Positions 20,808-30,540 of a DNA stretch of 64,000 nucleotides are shown here, piece after piece. The notes under the pieces are model-generated. The model did not search any database and was not told the DNA's origin. It was given only the letters and a program-made list of their open reading frames with translations. Origin of the DNA: Streptomyces sp. NBC_01216 (lineage in GTDB: Bacteria; Actinomycetota; Actinomycetes; Streptomycetales; Streptomycetaceae); assembly GCF_035994945.1 (NCBI RefSeq), contig NZ_CP108677.1:5580001-5644000 (forward strand), read 5' to 3'. Each line of letters starts with the position of its first letter. Position 1 is the first letter of the stretch. The translations under genes and the position numbers were made by a program.

Positions 20808-22260
20808 CCCCAAGGGCTTCCTGACCACCGGGCGCGAGGTCGCCGAGACCCGCCCGGTGGGAGAGCGCGTCAAGGACTGGAACGAGGTCTACGTCCCCGG
20901 CTCCCTGCTGCCGATCATCAGCAAGCAGGCCGGCCGCTGCATGGACTGCGGTATCCCCTTCTGCCACAACGGCTGCCCGCTGGGGAACCTCATCCCCGAG
21001 TGGAACGACTACGCCTACCGCGAGGACTGGGAGGCGGCGTCGGAGCGGCTGCACGCCACCAACAACTTCCCGGAGTTCACCGGGCGCCTGTGCCCGGCTC
21101 CGTGCGAGGCGGCGTGCGTACTCGGCATCAACCAGCCGGCCGTCACCATCAAGAACGTCGAAGTCTCCATCATCGACAAGGCGTGGGACGCCAACGACGT
21201 CAAGCCGCAGGCGCCCGAGCGCCTGTCCGGCAAGACCGTCGCCGTCGTCGGATCGGGCCCCGCGGGTCTCGCCGCGGCCCAGCAGCTGACCCGGGCCGGT
21301 CACACGGTCGCCGTGTTCGAGCGCGCCGACCGGATCGGCGGACTGCTGCGGTACGGCATCCCCGAGTTCAAGATGGAGAAGCGGCACATCAACCGCCGCA
21401 TCGAGCAGATGCGCGCGGAGGGCACCAAGTTCCGCACCGGTGTGGAGATCGGCCGCGACATCACCGCGACCGACCTTCGCAAGCGCTACGACGCGGTCGT
21501 CATCGCCGCCGGTGCCACCACCGCCCGCGACCTGCCCGTCCCCGGCCGCGAACTGGCCGGCGTCCACCAGGCGATGGAGTTCCTGCCGCTCGCCAACAAG
21601 GTCGTCGAGGGCGACTTCGTGGCCCCGCCCATCACGGCCGAGGGCAAGCATGTCGTCGTCATCGGCGGCGGCGACACCGGCGCCGACTGCGTGGGCACCG
21701 CCCACCGCCAGGGGGCGGCCTCGGTCACGCAGCTGGAGATCATGCCGCGTCCGGGCGAGGAGCGGCCGGCCGGCCAGCCCTGGCCGACCTTCCCGATGCT
21801 CTACAAGGTCACCTCGGCGCACGAGGAGGGCGGCGAGCGGGTCTACTCCGTCTCCACCACCCACTTCGAGGGCGACGAGGACGGCAACGTCCAGTTCCTG
21901 CACCTGGTCGAGGTCGAGTTCGTCGAGGGCAAGCTGGTCCAGAAGCCGGGCACCGAGCGGAAGATCCCCGCCCAGCTGGTGACACTGGCGATGGGCTTCA
22001 CCGGCACGGACGTCGAGAACGGCCTCGTGGCGCAGTTCGGACTGGACCTGGACGAGCGCGGTAACATCGCGCGGGACGCGGACTTCGCGACCAACGTCGG
22101 CGGGGTCTTCGTCGCCGGCGACGCCGGCCGAGGCCAGTCCCTGATCGTCTGGGCGATCGCCGAGGGCCGCTCGGCGGCGCGCGGTGTCGACCGCTTCCTG
22201 ACCGGTGTGAGCGAGCTGCCGGCCCCGATCCGGCCGACGGACCGTGCCCTGACGGCCTGA
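20800..22260 (+). CDS. gltD: Glutamate synthase small subunit
   Basis: GltD passes electrons from NAD(P)H through FAD and iron-sulfur clusters to GltB. The 486-residue protein has the N-terminal double cysteine clusters ([21 protein letters not shown] and [14 protein letters not shown]), the FAD motif [17 protein letters not shown], the [14 protein letters not shown] motif, the NAD(P)H motif [17 protein letters not shown] and the C-terminal [27 protein letters not shown] FAD site ([17 protein letters not shown]). It starts at ATG 20800 within the end of gltB with GGAGGCGG as RBS, so both subunits are made together. A short hairpin follows at 22263-22281. Confidence 0.98.
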
Positions 22261-22262
22261 CC

Positions 22263-22281
22263 CCGGGGCCGACGGCCCCGG
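22263..22281 (+). terminator. Hairpin after gltD
   Basis: CCGGGGCC, loop GAC, GGCCCCGG: a perfect 8-bp stem three bases after the gltD stop. There is no U-tract. It is the likely end of the gltBD transcript. Confidence 0.5.
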
Positions 22282-22485
22282 CACCACACGTCCCGTACAA
22301 CGGAGTACGGAACTGAGCGCGGCGCTCACCCGACTGTCCCCGACCGGACCGGGTGGGCGCCGCGGCGCGTCCGGGACCGGTCGCGGGTCCCGGACGGCCT
22401 GGTGCGGCACCGGACGCGCCACGCCCGACCGTCCGTCGGCGGACGGTGCCCCGTTCCGGCGTACGGCCGTCCCCGCACCAGGCCC

Positions 22486-22513
22486 TCCCGTACGCTCGGC
22501 AGTCCGTACGGGA
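22486..22513 (+). promoter_or_regulatory. Inverted repeat before the VWA gene
   Basis: TCCCGTAC and GTACGGGA (8-bp arms, 12-base centre) lie just before the RBS (GAGGGAGGGGG) of the VWA gene. It could be an operator or leader hairpin. No known regulator motif is recognised. Confidence 0.3.
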
Positions 22514-22531
22514 CGAGGGAGGGGGCCGTCG

Positions 22532-23251
22532 GTGGCTCTGAGTCTGCGCAAGGTCGAGGAAACCGCGCCCGCGCTGGTCAGTCTGTACAAGTCGGCGGGG
22601 AACTCGCTGGAGAGGCACGGTCTGCGCGGGGAGCGGGCGGCCGTCTACCTCGTCGTGGACCACTCGGGTTCGATGCGGCCGTACTACCGGGACGGCAGCG
22701 TCCAGGCGCTGGCCGACCGGGTGCTGGGGCTCTCGGCGCACCTGGACGACGACGGGAGCGTACCGGTGGTCTTCTTCTCCACCGACGTCGACGCCCTGAC
22801 CGACATCGAGCTCGCGGACCACCGGGGCCGCGTCGACCGGATCGTGTCCGGGCTCGGCCACATGGGCAGGACCAGTTACCACCTGGCCATGGACGCGGTC
22901 GTCGACCACTACCTGGACAGCGGGGCCACGGTCCCCGCGCTGGTCGTCTTCCAGACGGACGGCGGCCCCAGCGACAGGGTCGCCGCCGAGCGCTACCTGT
23001 GCAAGGCGGCCGGACTGCCGCTGTTCTGGCAGTTCATCGGCTTCGGCGACCCGGACAGCCGGCAGTTCGACTTCCTGCGCAAGCTCGACGAGCTTCCCGT
23101 CCCGGCGAGGCGGCCGGTCGACAACGCCGGTTTCTTCCACGCGGGGAAGGACCCGCGCGAGGTCTCGGACGCGGAGCTGTACGACCACCTCGTCGCCGAG
23201 TTCCCGCTGTGGCTGGCCGCGGCCCGAGCACGCGGGATCGTACGGGACTGA
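22532..23251 (+). CDS. von Willebrand factor A domain protein
   Basis: This is a 239-residue single-domain VWA protein with no signal peptide. The metal-ion-dependent adhesion site is intact: D-H-S-G-S-M at about residues 43-48, the Thr of GRTSYHLAM and the Asp of FQTDGGPSD. The form with an N-terminal SLRKVEETAPALVSLYKSA segment resembles VWA proteins encoded near tellurite-resistance (TerD-like) genes in streptomycetes, though no ter gene is in this window. Such proteins probably act as Mg2+-dependent protein-binding partners in the cytoplasm. It starts at GTG 22532 behind a strong RBS and is monocistronic. Confidence 0.8.
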   Translation: MALSLRKVEETAPALVSLYKSAGNSLERHGLRGERAAVYLVVDHSGSMRPYYRDGSVQALADRVLGLSAHLDDDGSVPVVFFSTDVDALTDIELADHRGRVDRIVSGLGHMGRTSYHLAMDAVVDHYLDSGATVPALVVFQTDGGPSDRVAAERYLCKAAGLPLFWQFIGFGDPDSRQFDFLRKLDELPVPARRPVDNAGFFHAGKDPREVSDAELYDHLVAEFPLWLAAARARGIVRD

Positions 23252-23788
23252 CAGCCTGTCGGGGGGCCTTCGACGGGGCGGTCACACCAGGCCACGGACG
23301 CTTCCCGCGTTGCCGGAACATCCCGTTGCCTTCCGCTGCCCGCTCTGGCCGGCGGGGATTCCTGCCGCGGTCGGCTGGCCGTCTCGGTGTCCGGGCCGTC
23401 GACGGGCGGGGACGGAGAGCACGGGGGACGAGGCACACCGGAACGGGAACCGGCGCTGAGGCGGCCCGGCCGCTGCGAGTGACCTGTACTTCCGTGGGTG
23501 TCTGAACCTCTGGCGGTCGTATGGATCCACTGTCCGGAGGTCCGCGGTGGTCCGGGTCGGTGTTCGCGGGATCTCCGGGCCGGACGCGGCTACGGGCGCA
23601 CGCGGGGCGCTGCTGACAGGAGCCCCCGCCTGGGGCCGTGACCCACCTGACGGGCTGCTCACCGTCCTCACCGCAGCCCGACGCCCCGACCCTCCCCCGG
23701 CAGCCCTCCGCAGCGTGGCGCGTCCCGCGGTCGGACGCGCGGAGTATTCCGGACGGAAGATGTCGGGTATCCGGGGTCTCCTGGAGGC
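23252..23788. other. 537-base intergenic stretch
   Basis: No supported gene is seen. Open frames here are shadows continuing from the flanking genes or are Arg/Pro-rich without a family signature. The only clear signal is the RBS CTGGAGG just before the ATG at 23789. The gap is long for streptomycete co-directional genes, so a promoter for the next gene is probable, but I could not place one. Confidence 0.5.
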
Positions 23789-24301
23789 ATGGGACACACC
23801 GGATACACCTGGTCCGCCTTCGCCGCCGCCGAGCCGGACCTCGCCGCCACCGTGCGGGAACGCTTCGCCCTGCACACCCACCACGTCCTCGCGACCGTGC
23901 GGAGGGACGGCTCGCCGCGTCTGACCGGTCTGGAGGTGAACTTCCGGCTCGGGGAACTGTGGCTCGCGATGATGCCGAACTCGCGCAAGGCGTTCGACCT
24001 GCGCCGGGACCCGCGTTTCTCGCTGCTCGCGAATCCCGGCAGCGGGACGGACATGGGCGGGGGTGACGTCCGGATCTCCGGGCGGGCGACCGAGGTGACG
24101 GACCCGGAGACGGTCGACCGGTTCGCGCGGGACGCCGGGGCGCCGCCGCCGTTCCACCTCTTCCTGGTGGAAGCCGCCGAGGTCGTCCGCACCTCGGTGG
24201 AGAACGACGAACTGGTCGTCCGTCTGTGGTCGCCGGGTGGCCGGGTCCGGACGATCCGGCGCGGCAACGACGACGCCCCGCCGGCCGAGGACCGGTCCTG
24301 A
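23789..24301 (+). CDS. Pyridoxamine 5'-phosphate oxidase-fold protein
   Basis: This 170-residue protein has the split-barrel FMN-binding fold: HHVLATVRRDGSPRLTGLEV strand pair, FRLGELWLAMMPNSRKAFDL, RDPRFSLLANPG and GDVRISGRATEV are typical of this family. Members are flavin or F420-dependent reductases, or haem-binding proteins; true PdxH enzymes are longer and have different C-terminal residues, so PLP synthesis is not implied. ATG 23789 is preceded by GGAGG. Its exact cofactor and substrate cannot be told. Confidence 0.8.
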   Translation: MGHTGYTWSAFAAAEPDLAATVRERFALHTHHVLATVRRDGSPRLTGLEVNFRLGELWLAMMPNSRKAFDLRRDPRFSLLANPGSGTDMGGGDVRISGRATEVTDPETVDRFARDAGAPPPFHLFLVEAAEVVRTSVENDELVVRLWSPGGRVRTIRRGNDDAPPAEDRS

Positions 24302-24394
24302 CCGAGGCGGCGCCGCGCCGGCGGACCTCCCGCCCGTGACAGCCGTTCCCTGCCCGTCCGTCGGGGCCGCGGACCGCCCGGCGCCGCCCGCCCC

Positions 24395-25420
24395 TCACCC
24401 CCGGGCCCCAGTGGCGGCCAGCACCCGGGCCCGGCACCAGGACGGTGTGCCCCAGGCGTCCCGCAGCGGCCGGGCCTTGCGCAGCCAGAGCGACAGGTCG
24501 AGCTCCTCGGTGTACCCGACCGCGCCGTGCGTCTGGAGCGCGCTGCGGGCGGCGGCGTAGGCGGCCTCACCGGCCGAGACCTTCGCCGCCGCGAGGTCGG
24601 CGCCGTCGAAGGTCAGTGCCGCTCCGAAGACCAGCGGCCGGGCGAACTCGAGCCCGAGCAGGGTGTCCGCCAGCCGGTGCTTGACGGCCTGGAAGGAGCC
24701 GATCGCCGCCCCGAACTGGGTGCGCCGTTTGGCGTACGCCACCGTCCGGTCGAGCAGGGCGAGCCCGACGCCCAGCGACTGCGCGGCCGTCGCCAGGAGC
24801 GCCCAGTCGACCGCGTGCGAGGCCGCCGCCACGACCGCGGGACCGGAGGCCAGCGGCTCGCCCTCCGGCGACGGGGACGCCAGCCGCCGTACGGGATCGG
24901 CCGACGCCCGCACGGGCCCGTGCCCGGTGGCGAAGCGCAGCGCGTCGCCCTGTACGACCAGCGTGACACCGGCGACGTCCGCGTCGAGCGCGTAGCGGGA
25001 CGGAGTCCCGGGCCTGTCCACGTGCGCGTCGCCGGGCAGGACCGCCAGCGTCGCCACCGTCCCGCCCGTGGCGAGGCCCGGCAGCAGGCGCTTCGCCGGA
25101 CCGTCCTCGCCGCGCCGGGCCAGCTCCGCCAGCAGTGCCGACGCGGCGACCGTCTCCACGAACGGGCCGGGGACCCCGTGTCGGCCCAGTTCGACGCAGG
25201 CGACGGCCAGTTCGACGGGCAGTGGGCCTGCGCCCTCGTACGCCTCCGGGACCGCGAGGGTGAAGACTCCGGACATGGCCAGCCGCCTCCACAGGGCGAG
25301 CCCGGGCCCCGGGTCACCCGCGGCCCAGGCGCGGGCGACCGCCGGCGTGCCGGCCGCCGTCAGCAGCGCGTCCAGCGAGCGGCCGAAGTCGCGTTGCTCC
25401 CCGGTCGGCAGAAACGGCAT
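24395..25420 (-). CDS. Acyl-CoA dehydrogenase beta-type subunit (IpdE2/FadE33-like)
   Basis: This 341-residue protein has an acyl-CoA dehydrogenase fold but lacks the FAD-contacting Gln/Arg motifs and the C-terminal EIQR-type signature of canonical enzymes; it ends in LDLSLWLRKARPLRDAWGTP. That is the character of beta subunits of alpha2beta2 steroid dehydrogenases. In mycobacteria IpdE1 (FadE30) and IpdE2 (FadE33), encoded in divergent operons, form a complex that dehydrogenates 5-hydroxy-HIP-CoA. Here a similar divergent arrangement exists with the gene at 26613. Recognisable parts: GVFTLAVPEAYEGAGPLPVE, RRTQFGAAIGSFQAVKHRLAD and QTHGAVGYTEE. It overlaps the upstream dehydrogenase by one base (TGATG). 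The IpdE2 identity is inferred. Confidence 0.7.
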   Translation of the reverse strand: MPFLPTGEQRDFGRSLDALLTAAGTPAVARAWAAGDPGPGLALWRRLAMSGVFTLAVPEAYEGAGPLPVELAVACVELGRHGVPGPFVETVAASALLAELARRGEDGPAKRLLPGLATGGTVATLAVLPGDAHVDRPGTPSRYALDADVAGVTLVVQGDALRFATGHGPVRASADPVRRLASPSPEGEPLASGPAVVAAASHAVDWALLATAAQSLGVGLALLDRTVAYAKRRTQFGAAIGSFQAVKHRLADTLLGLEFARPLVFGAALTFDGADLAAAKVSAGEAAYAAARSALQTHGAVGYTEELDLSLWLRKARPLRDAWGTPSWCRARVLAATGARG

Positions 25421-26562
25421 CAGCGGCGTCCCTTCGGCAGGCCGAGCAGGCGCTCGGCGACGATGTCGCGCTGGATCTCGTCGGTGCCCGCGTAGATCGG
25501 GCCGGCGAGCGAGAAGACGTACCCCTCGCCCCATTCCCCGTCGCCGTCCAGCTCGCCCTCCGGGCCCAGCAGGTCGAGCGCCGTCTCGTGCAACGCGAGG
25601 TCGTACCGCGACCAGAAGAGCTTGTTGAGGCTCGACTCCGCCCCGATCGTGCCGCCCGCCGCGCAGCGCGCCGCGCCGCCCGCCGTGAACAACTGGTAGG
25701 CGCGGGCGCCGATGACCGCGTCCGCGACCCGGTCGCGCACCCCCCGGTCCTCGCCCGTCGCGCGCCACAGACGCAGCAGCCGGCCGGCCGCCGCCAGGAA
25801 CCGGCCGGGGGAGCGCAGCATCAGGCCCCGCTCGTTGCCGGTCGTCGACATGGCGATCCGCCAGCCCTGTCCCGGTTCCCCGATCACGTCCTCGTCGGGC
25901 ACGAAGACCTCGTCGAGGAAGATCTCGGCGAAGGCGGGCCTGCCGTCGAGCCGTCCGACGGGCCGGACGGTCACGCCCGGCGCGCGCAGGTCGAACATGA
26001 GGTAGGTGAGGCCCAGGTGCGGCCGGTCGGCCCCCGGGTCGCTGCGGAAGATGCCGAACGCCCGGTCCGCGAAGGCCGCCCGGGAGGACCAGGTCTTCTG
26101 CCCCGACAGCAGCCAGCCGCCGTCGGTCCGTACCGCGCGTGAGGTCAGCGAGGCCAGGTCGGAGCCGGACTCCGGCTCCGACCACGCCTGTGCCCAGACC
26201 GTCTCGCCCGTCGCCATCGGCGGCAGCACGCGGGCCCGCTGCTCCTCGGTGCCGTGGTCGAAGAGGGTGGGGGCCAGCAGGTGGATGCCGTTCTGTGAGA
26301 CCCGGCCGGGCGCGCCGGCCGCGTAGTACTCCTCCTCGAAGGCCAGCCACCGGAAGACGTCCGCGTCCCGGCCTCCGTACCGCTCGGGCCAGGAGACCAC
26401 CGACCAGCGCCCGGCGGCGAGTTCGGCCTCCCAGGCGCGATGGGCGGCGAAGCCCTCCCGGGTCTCCAGGGACGGCAGGGGCGGATCGGGCACATGTGTG
26501 CGCAGCCAGGCGCGTGCTCGTGCCCGGAAGCGGTCCTCGTCGGCCGTGTGCGAGAGGTCCAT
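25420..26562 (-). CDS. Acyl-CoA dehydrogenase (FadE31/FadE32-like position)
   Basis: This 380-residue acyl-CoA dehydrogenase has a canonical layout: N-terminal helices, the FAD/substrate loop QAWSEPESGSDLASLTSRA, DGGWLLSGQKTWSS, FLDEVFVPDEDVIGEPGQGW and the C-terminal GPIYAGTDEIQRDIVAERLLGLPK motif that binds FAD across the dimer. It opens an operon facing left from the KstR2-type operator at 26583-26596, and its position matches mycobacterial fadE31/fadE32, which lie between fadD3 and fadE33. Involvement in HIP (steroid C/D ring) beta-oxidation is inferred from context. ATG 26562 is 21 bases from the operator. Confidence 0.8.
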   Translation of the reverse strand: MDLSHTADEDRFRARARAWLRTHVPDPPLPSLETREGFAAHRAWEAELAAGRWSVVSWPERYGGRDADVFRWLAFEEEYYAAGAPGRVSQNGIHLLAPTLFDHGTEEQRARVLPPMATGETVWAQAWSEPESGSDLASLTSRAVRTDGGWLLSGQKTWSSRAAFADRAFGIFRSDPGADRPHLGLTYLMFDLRAPGVTVRPVGRLDGRPAFAEIFLDEVFVPDEDVIGEPGQGWRIAMSTTGNERGLMLRSPGRFLAAAGRLLRLWRATGEDRGVRDRVADAVIGARAYQLFTAGGAARCAAGGTIGAESSLNKLFWSRYDLALHETALDLLGPEGELDGDGEWGEGYVFSLAGPIYAGTDEIQRDIVAERLLGLPKGRR

Positions 26563-26582
26563 CGGACGCTCACTCCTTCCCT

Positions 26583-26596
26583 AACAAGTGTTTGGT
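26583..26596. promoter_or_regulatory. KstR2-like operator in the divergent fadE promoter region
   Basis: AACAAGTGTTTGGT differs at one position from the remembered KstR2 consensus AnCAAGnnCTTGnT. It sits between divergent acyl-CoA dehydrogenase genes, 17 bases from one start and 21 from the other. The larger palindrome CCTAACAAGTGTTTGGTAGG shares 15 of 16 core positions with a second copy (36290-36303) in the other divergent promoter of this gene set, allowing for strand. Confidence 0.75.
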
Positions 26597-26612
26597 AGGT
26601 TAACGTACGGCC

Positions 26613-27758
26613 ATGGGCAGCGCCATGAGCAGCGTCGAGGGCTTCCGCACCGCGGTACGCGACTGGCTGAGGGACCGCCTGGACGGCGAGTTCGCCGCGC
26701 TCAGGGGGTGCGGCGGTCCCGGCCGGGAGCACGAGGCGTTCGACGAACGCCTCACCTGGGAACGGCACATGGCCGCCCACGGCTGGACCTGCCTCGGCTG
26801 GCCCGAAGAGTACGGCGGACGCGGTGCGAGCATCGAGGAACAGGTCGCCTTCCACGAGGAGTACGCCCTCGCCGACGCCCCCGCGCGCGTCAACCACATC
26901 GGCGAACAACTCCTCGGGCCCACCCTCATCGCCCACGGCACCGCCGAGCAGAAGGCCCGCTTCCTGCCTCCGATCCGCTCCGTGACGGAACTGTGGTGCC
27001 AGGGCTACAGCGAACCAGGCGCCGGCTCCGACCTCGCGGGCGTCCGCACCCGAGCCGCCCTCGACGGCGACACCTGGGTGCTGAACGGCCGGAAGACCTG
27101 GACGTCGCTGGCCCACGTCTCCCAGTGGTGCTTCGTCCTCGCCCGCACCGGACCCGGGTCCCGGGGCCACGCCGGACTCTCCTACCTCCTGGTCCCCATG
27201 GACCAGCCTGGCGTCGAGGTCCGGCCGATCACGCAGCTCACCGGGACCAGCGAGTTCAACGAGGTCCTCTTCGACGGAGCGCGCACCCACTCCTCGCACG
27301 TCGTCGGCGCGCCCGGCGACGGCTGGCGGATGGCGATGGCCACCCTCGGCTTCGAGCGGGGTGTCTCCACCCTGGGACACCAGGTCGGCTTCCGCAGGGA
27401 ACTGGAAGCCCTGATCACCCTCGCCCGGCGCAACGGCGCCCTCGGCGACCCGCTGATCCGCGACCGGCTGGTGCGGGCGTGGAGCGGACTTGAGGCCCTG
27501 CGCGCGGGCGCCCTGCGCGGCACGGACCCCTCCGCGGCCAAGCTCTCCTGGTCCCACTGGCACCGCGACCTCGGCGAGCTGGCCATGGTCGTGTGCGGCG
27601 CCGCCGCCACCGTGACCGGCGCCCCCCGCGCGCTCGACCGCTGGCAGCGCCTCTTCCTGTTCTCCCGCGCCGACACCGTCTACGCCGGGTCCAGCGAGAT
27701 CCAGCGGAACATCATCGCCGAGCGGGTGCTCGGCCTCCCCAAGGAGCCGCGCCCGTGA
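26613..27758 (+). CDS. Acyl-CoA dehydrogenase alpha-type subunit (IpdE1/FadE30-like)
   Basis: This is a 381-residue acyl-CoA dehydrogenase with SVEGFRTAVRDWLRDRL at the N-terminus, WPEEYGGRGASIEEQVAFHEE, the GYSEPGAGSDLAGVRTRA loop, DGDTWVLNGRKTWTSLAH, and the C-terminal YAGSSEIQRNIIAERVLGLP motif, so FAD residues are present. It is followed (GTGA overlap) by an IpdF-like SDR, exactly as fadE30 (ipdE1) and Rv3559c are paired in M. tuberculosis. With the divergent IpdE2-like subunit it would dehydrogenate 5-hydroxy-HIP-CoA, the first beta-oxidation step of steroid C/D-ring breakdown. ATG 26613 and ATG 26625 are both possible starts. Confidence 0.78.
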   Translation: MGSAMSSVEGFRTAVRDWLRDRLDGEFAALRGCGGPGREHEAFDERLTWERHMAAHGWTCLGWPEEYGGRGASIEEQVAFHEEYALADAPARVNHIGEQLLGPTLIAHGTAEQKARFLPPIRSVTELWCQGYSEPGAGSDLAGVRTRAALDGDTWVLNGRKTWTSLAHVSQWCFVLARTGPGSRGHAGLSYLLVPMDQPGVEVRPITQLTGTSEFNEVLFDGARTHSSHVVGAPGDGWRMAMATLGFERGVSTLGHQVGFRRELEALITLARRNGALGDPLIRDRLVRAWSGLEALRAGALRGTDPSAAKLSWSHWHRDLGELAMVVCGAAATVTGAPRALDRWQRLFLFSRADTVYAGSSEIQRNIIAERVLGLPKEPRP

Positions 27759-28546
27759 CACCCCCCTCCGCCCCCGGCTACGAGCCCGGACACGCGCTCC
27801 TCGACGGCCGCACCGCCGTCGTCACCGCCGCCGCCGGAGCCGGCATCGGCGGCGCCACCGTCCGCCGCTTCCTGGAAGAGGGCGCGCGGGTCCTCCTCAG
27901 CGACGCCCACCCCCGCCGCCTCGAGGAGAGCGAAGCCGCCCTCTCCGCCGAGTTCGGCACCGGGGCCGTCGCCGCCCAGCCCTGCGACGTCACCGACGAG
28001 CGGCAGGTCCGGGCGCTCCTCGACACCGCCGAACGCCTCCACGGCGGGCTCGACGTCCTTGTGAACAACGCCGGCCTCGGCGGCACCGCCACCCTCGCCG
28101 AGATGACCGACCCGCAGTGGACCCGGGTCCTCGACGTCACCCTGAACGGCACCTTCCGCTGCACCCGCGCCGCGCTGCGCCGTTTCCGGGACTCCGGCCG
28201 GCCCGGCGTCATCGTCAACAACGCCTCCGTCGTCGGCTGGCGGGCCCAGGCGGGCCAGGCGCACTACGCCGCCGCCAAGGCCGGCGTCATGGCGCTCACC
28301 CGCTGCGCCGCGATCGAGGCGGCCCCGTACGGCGTTCGCGTCAACGCGGTCTCGCCCTCGCTCGCGATGCACCCCCACCTGGCCAAGGTCACCACACCGG
28401 AACTCCTCGACGAACTGACCGCGCGCGAGGCGTTCGGCCGGTACGCCGAACCCTGGGAGGTCGCCAACGTGATCGTCTTCCTGGCCAGCGGCTACTCCTC
28501 CTACATGACCGGAGAGGTCGTCGCCGTCAGCAGCCAGCACGCCTGA
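27755..28546 (+). CDS. Short-chain dehydrogenase (IpdF-like)
   Basis: This 263-residue SDR has the NAD(P) motif region TAAAGAGIGGATVRRFLEEGA, an acidic Asp after the second strand (SDAHPRR, favouring NAD+), DVLVNNAGLGG, the Ser in NNASVVGW and the catalytic Y-x-A-A-K (HYAAAKAGVMALTR). The N-terminal PGYEPGHALLDGRTAVVT precedes the fold, as in mycobacterial IpdF (Rv3559c). It is co-translated with the IpdE1-like gene. By analogy it oxidises a hydroxyl on an HIP-derived CoA thioester; this role rests on gene order plus family. Confidence 0.75.
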   Translation: MTPPSAPGYEPGHALLDGRTAVVTAAAGAGIGGATVRRFLEEGARVLLSDAHPRRLEESEAALSAEFGTGAVAAQPCDVTDERQVRALLDTAERLHGGLDVLVNNAGLGGTATLAEMTDPQWTRVLDVTLNGTFRCTRAALRRFRDSGRPGVIVNNASVVGWRAQAGQAHYAAAKAGVMALTRCAAIEAAPYGVRVNAVSPSLAMHPHLAKVTTPELLDELTAREAFGRYAEPWEVANVIVFLASGYSSYMTGEVVAVSSQHA

Positions 28547-28615
28547 GGACCGTCCCATGCCCGCTTCCGCGCCCCGGACCGCGGCGACCGCGGGAGTGGG
28601 GACCACAATGGACAC

Positions 28616-29230
28616 GTGCCGACCACGAAGAAGAAGACCCAGGTGACCGCCACGCCCGAGCGGCGCCGTGAACTCCTCGACACGGCCGCCGAGGTGTTCG
28701 CCGCCCAGGGGTACAACGCCACCACCGTCCGCGAGATCGCGGACGCCGCCGGCATGCTCGCCGGCAGCCTCTACTACCACTTCGATTCCAAGGAATCGAT
28801 GCTCGACGAGATCCTCTCCACCTTCCTGGCCGAGCTGTGGGAGGGGTACGACACCGTCCTCGCCGCCGGGCTCGGCCCCCGGGAGACCATCGAGGCCCTC
28901 GTCACCGAGTCCTTCCGGGAGATCGACCGGCACCGCGCCGCCGTCGCCATCTACCAGAAGGAGTCCCGGCACCTGACCGACCACCCCCGCTTCCACTATC
29001 TCGTCGACTCGCAGCGGAAGTTCGAGAAGGCGTGGCTCGGCACTCTGGAGCGCGGGGTCGCGGTCCGGGTCTTCCGCGCCGACCTCGACGTCCGCCTCAC
29101 CTACCGGTTCGTGCGCGACACCGTCTGGGTCGCCGCGTCCTGGTACCGGCCGGGCGGGCAGCACAGCCCGGACGAGATCGCCCGCCAGTACCTGTCGATG
29201 GTCCTGGACGGTATCGCCGTACGCACCTGA
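28616..29230 (+). CDS. kstR2: TetR-family regulator, KstR2-like
   Basis: This 204-residue TetR regulator has an N-terminal helix-turn-helix (RRELLDTAAEVFAAQGYNAT, TVREIADAAGMLAGSLYYHF, DSKESMLDEI) and a ligand domain whose C-terminal part, DLDVRLTYRFVRDTVWVAAS followed by WYRPGG and ARQYLSMVLDGI, closely parallels M. tuberculosis KstR2 (Rv3557c) as I remember it. KstR2 represses HIP-catabolic genes and is released by HIP-CoA. Start GTG 28616 gives a Lys/Thr-rich N-terminus (PTTKKKTQVT). It lies between the ipdF-like and fadA6-like genes, as in mycobacteria. Its probable operators are at 26583 and 36290. Confidence 0.82.
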   Translation: MPTTKKKTQVTATPERRRELLDTAAEVFAAQGYNATTVREIADAAGMLAGSLYYHFDSKESMLDEILSTFLAELWEGYDTVLAAGLGPRETIEALVTESFREIDRHRAAVAIYQKESRHLTDHPRFHYLVDSQRKFEKAWLGTLERGVAVRVFRADLDVRLTYRFVRDTVWVAASWYRPGGQHSPDEIARQYLSMVLDGIAVRT

Positions 29231-29249
29231 CCCAGCAGGAGGAGTCGCC

Positions 29250-30410
<1,161 letters not shown>

Positions 30411-30427
30411 GTGTGATGCTCGTCGCT

Positions 30428-30449
30428 GTCCCGCCCCTCCGGGCGGGAC
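30428..30449 (+). terminator. Hairpin after fadA6
   Basis: GTCCCGCCC, loop CTCC, GGGCGGGAC: a perfect 9-bp stem 18 bases after the fadA6 stop. It separates the catabolic operon from the cold-shock gene, whose promoter elements begin a few bases later. Confidence 0.7.
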
Positions 30450-30453
30450 GGCG

Positions 30454-30479
30454 TGCTAGTGTTTTCGCGTTGCTAGTTT
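30454..30479 (+). promoter_or_regulatory. Paired TGCTAG elements, probable csp promoter
   Basis: TGCTAGTGTTTT and TGCTAGTTTT are direct repeats 17 bases apart (30454 and 30471). Each resembles an extended -10 (TGnTAGnnT). Using the second, transcription would begin at or next to the ATG at 30488. No good -35 is visible. This is a moderate inference from an AT-rich patch. Confidence 0.4.
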
Positions 30480-30487
30480 TGGTACCC

Positions 30488-30508
30488 ATGAACTTTATGT
30501 GCGCCTGA
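30488..30508 (+). other. Six-codon mini-ORF in the csp leader
   Basis: ATG AAC TTT ATG TGC GCC TGA encodes MNFMCA. It has no Shine-Dalgarno sequence but could be leaderless if transcription starts at 30488. Its stop codon lies inside the left arm of the leader hairpin (30500-30530), so ribosome position could affect hairpin formation. It may be chance; conservation would decide. Confidence 0.35.
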
Positions 30509-30540
30509 CGGGAATGTTCCTTCAGGCGCAATTTTGTTTT
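30500..30540 (+). terminator. Intrinsic-terminator-like hairpin inside the csp leader
   Basis: TGCGCCTGA (30500-30508) pairs perfectly with TCAGGCGCA (30522-30530) and is followed by ATTTTGTTTT (30531-30540). A stem plus T-tract is rare in streptomycetes and here precedes the csp start by 44 bases, in the position of an attenuator or a cold-responsive leader structure. Confidence 0.6.

Noticed and set aside
30488..30508. Calling MNFMCA a real protein-coding gene
   Set aside because: Six codons without an RBS cannot be supported alone; kept only as a leader feature.
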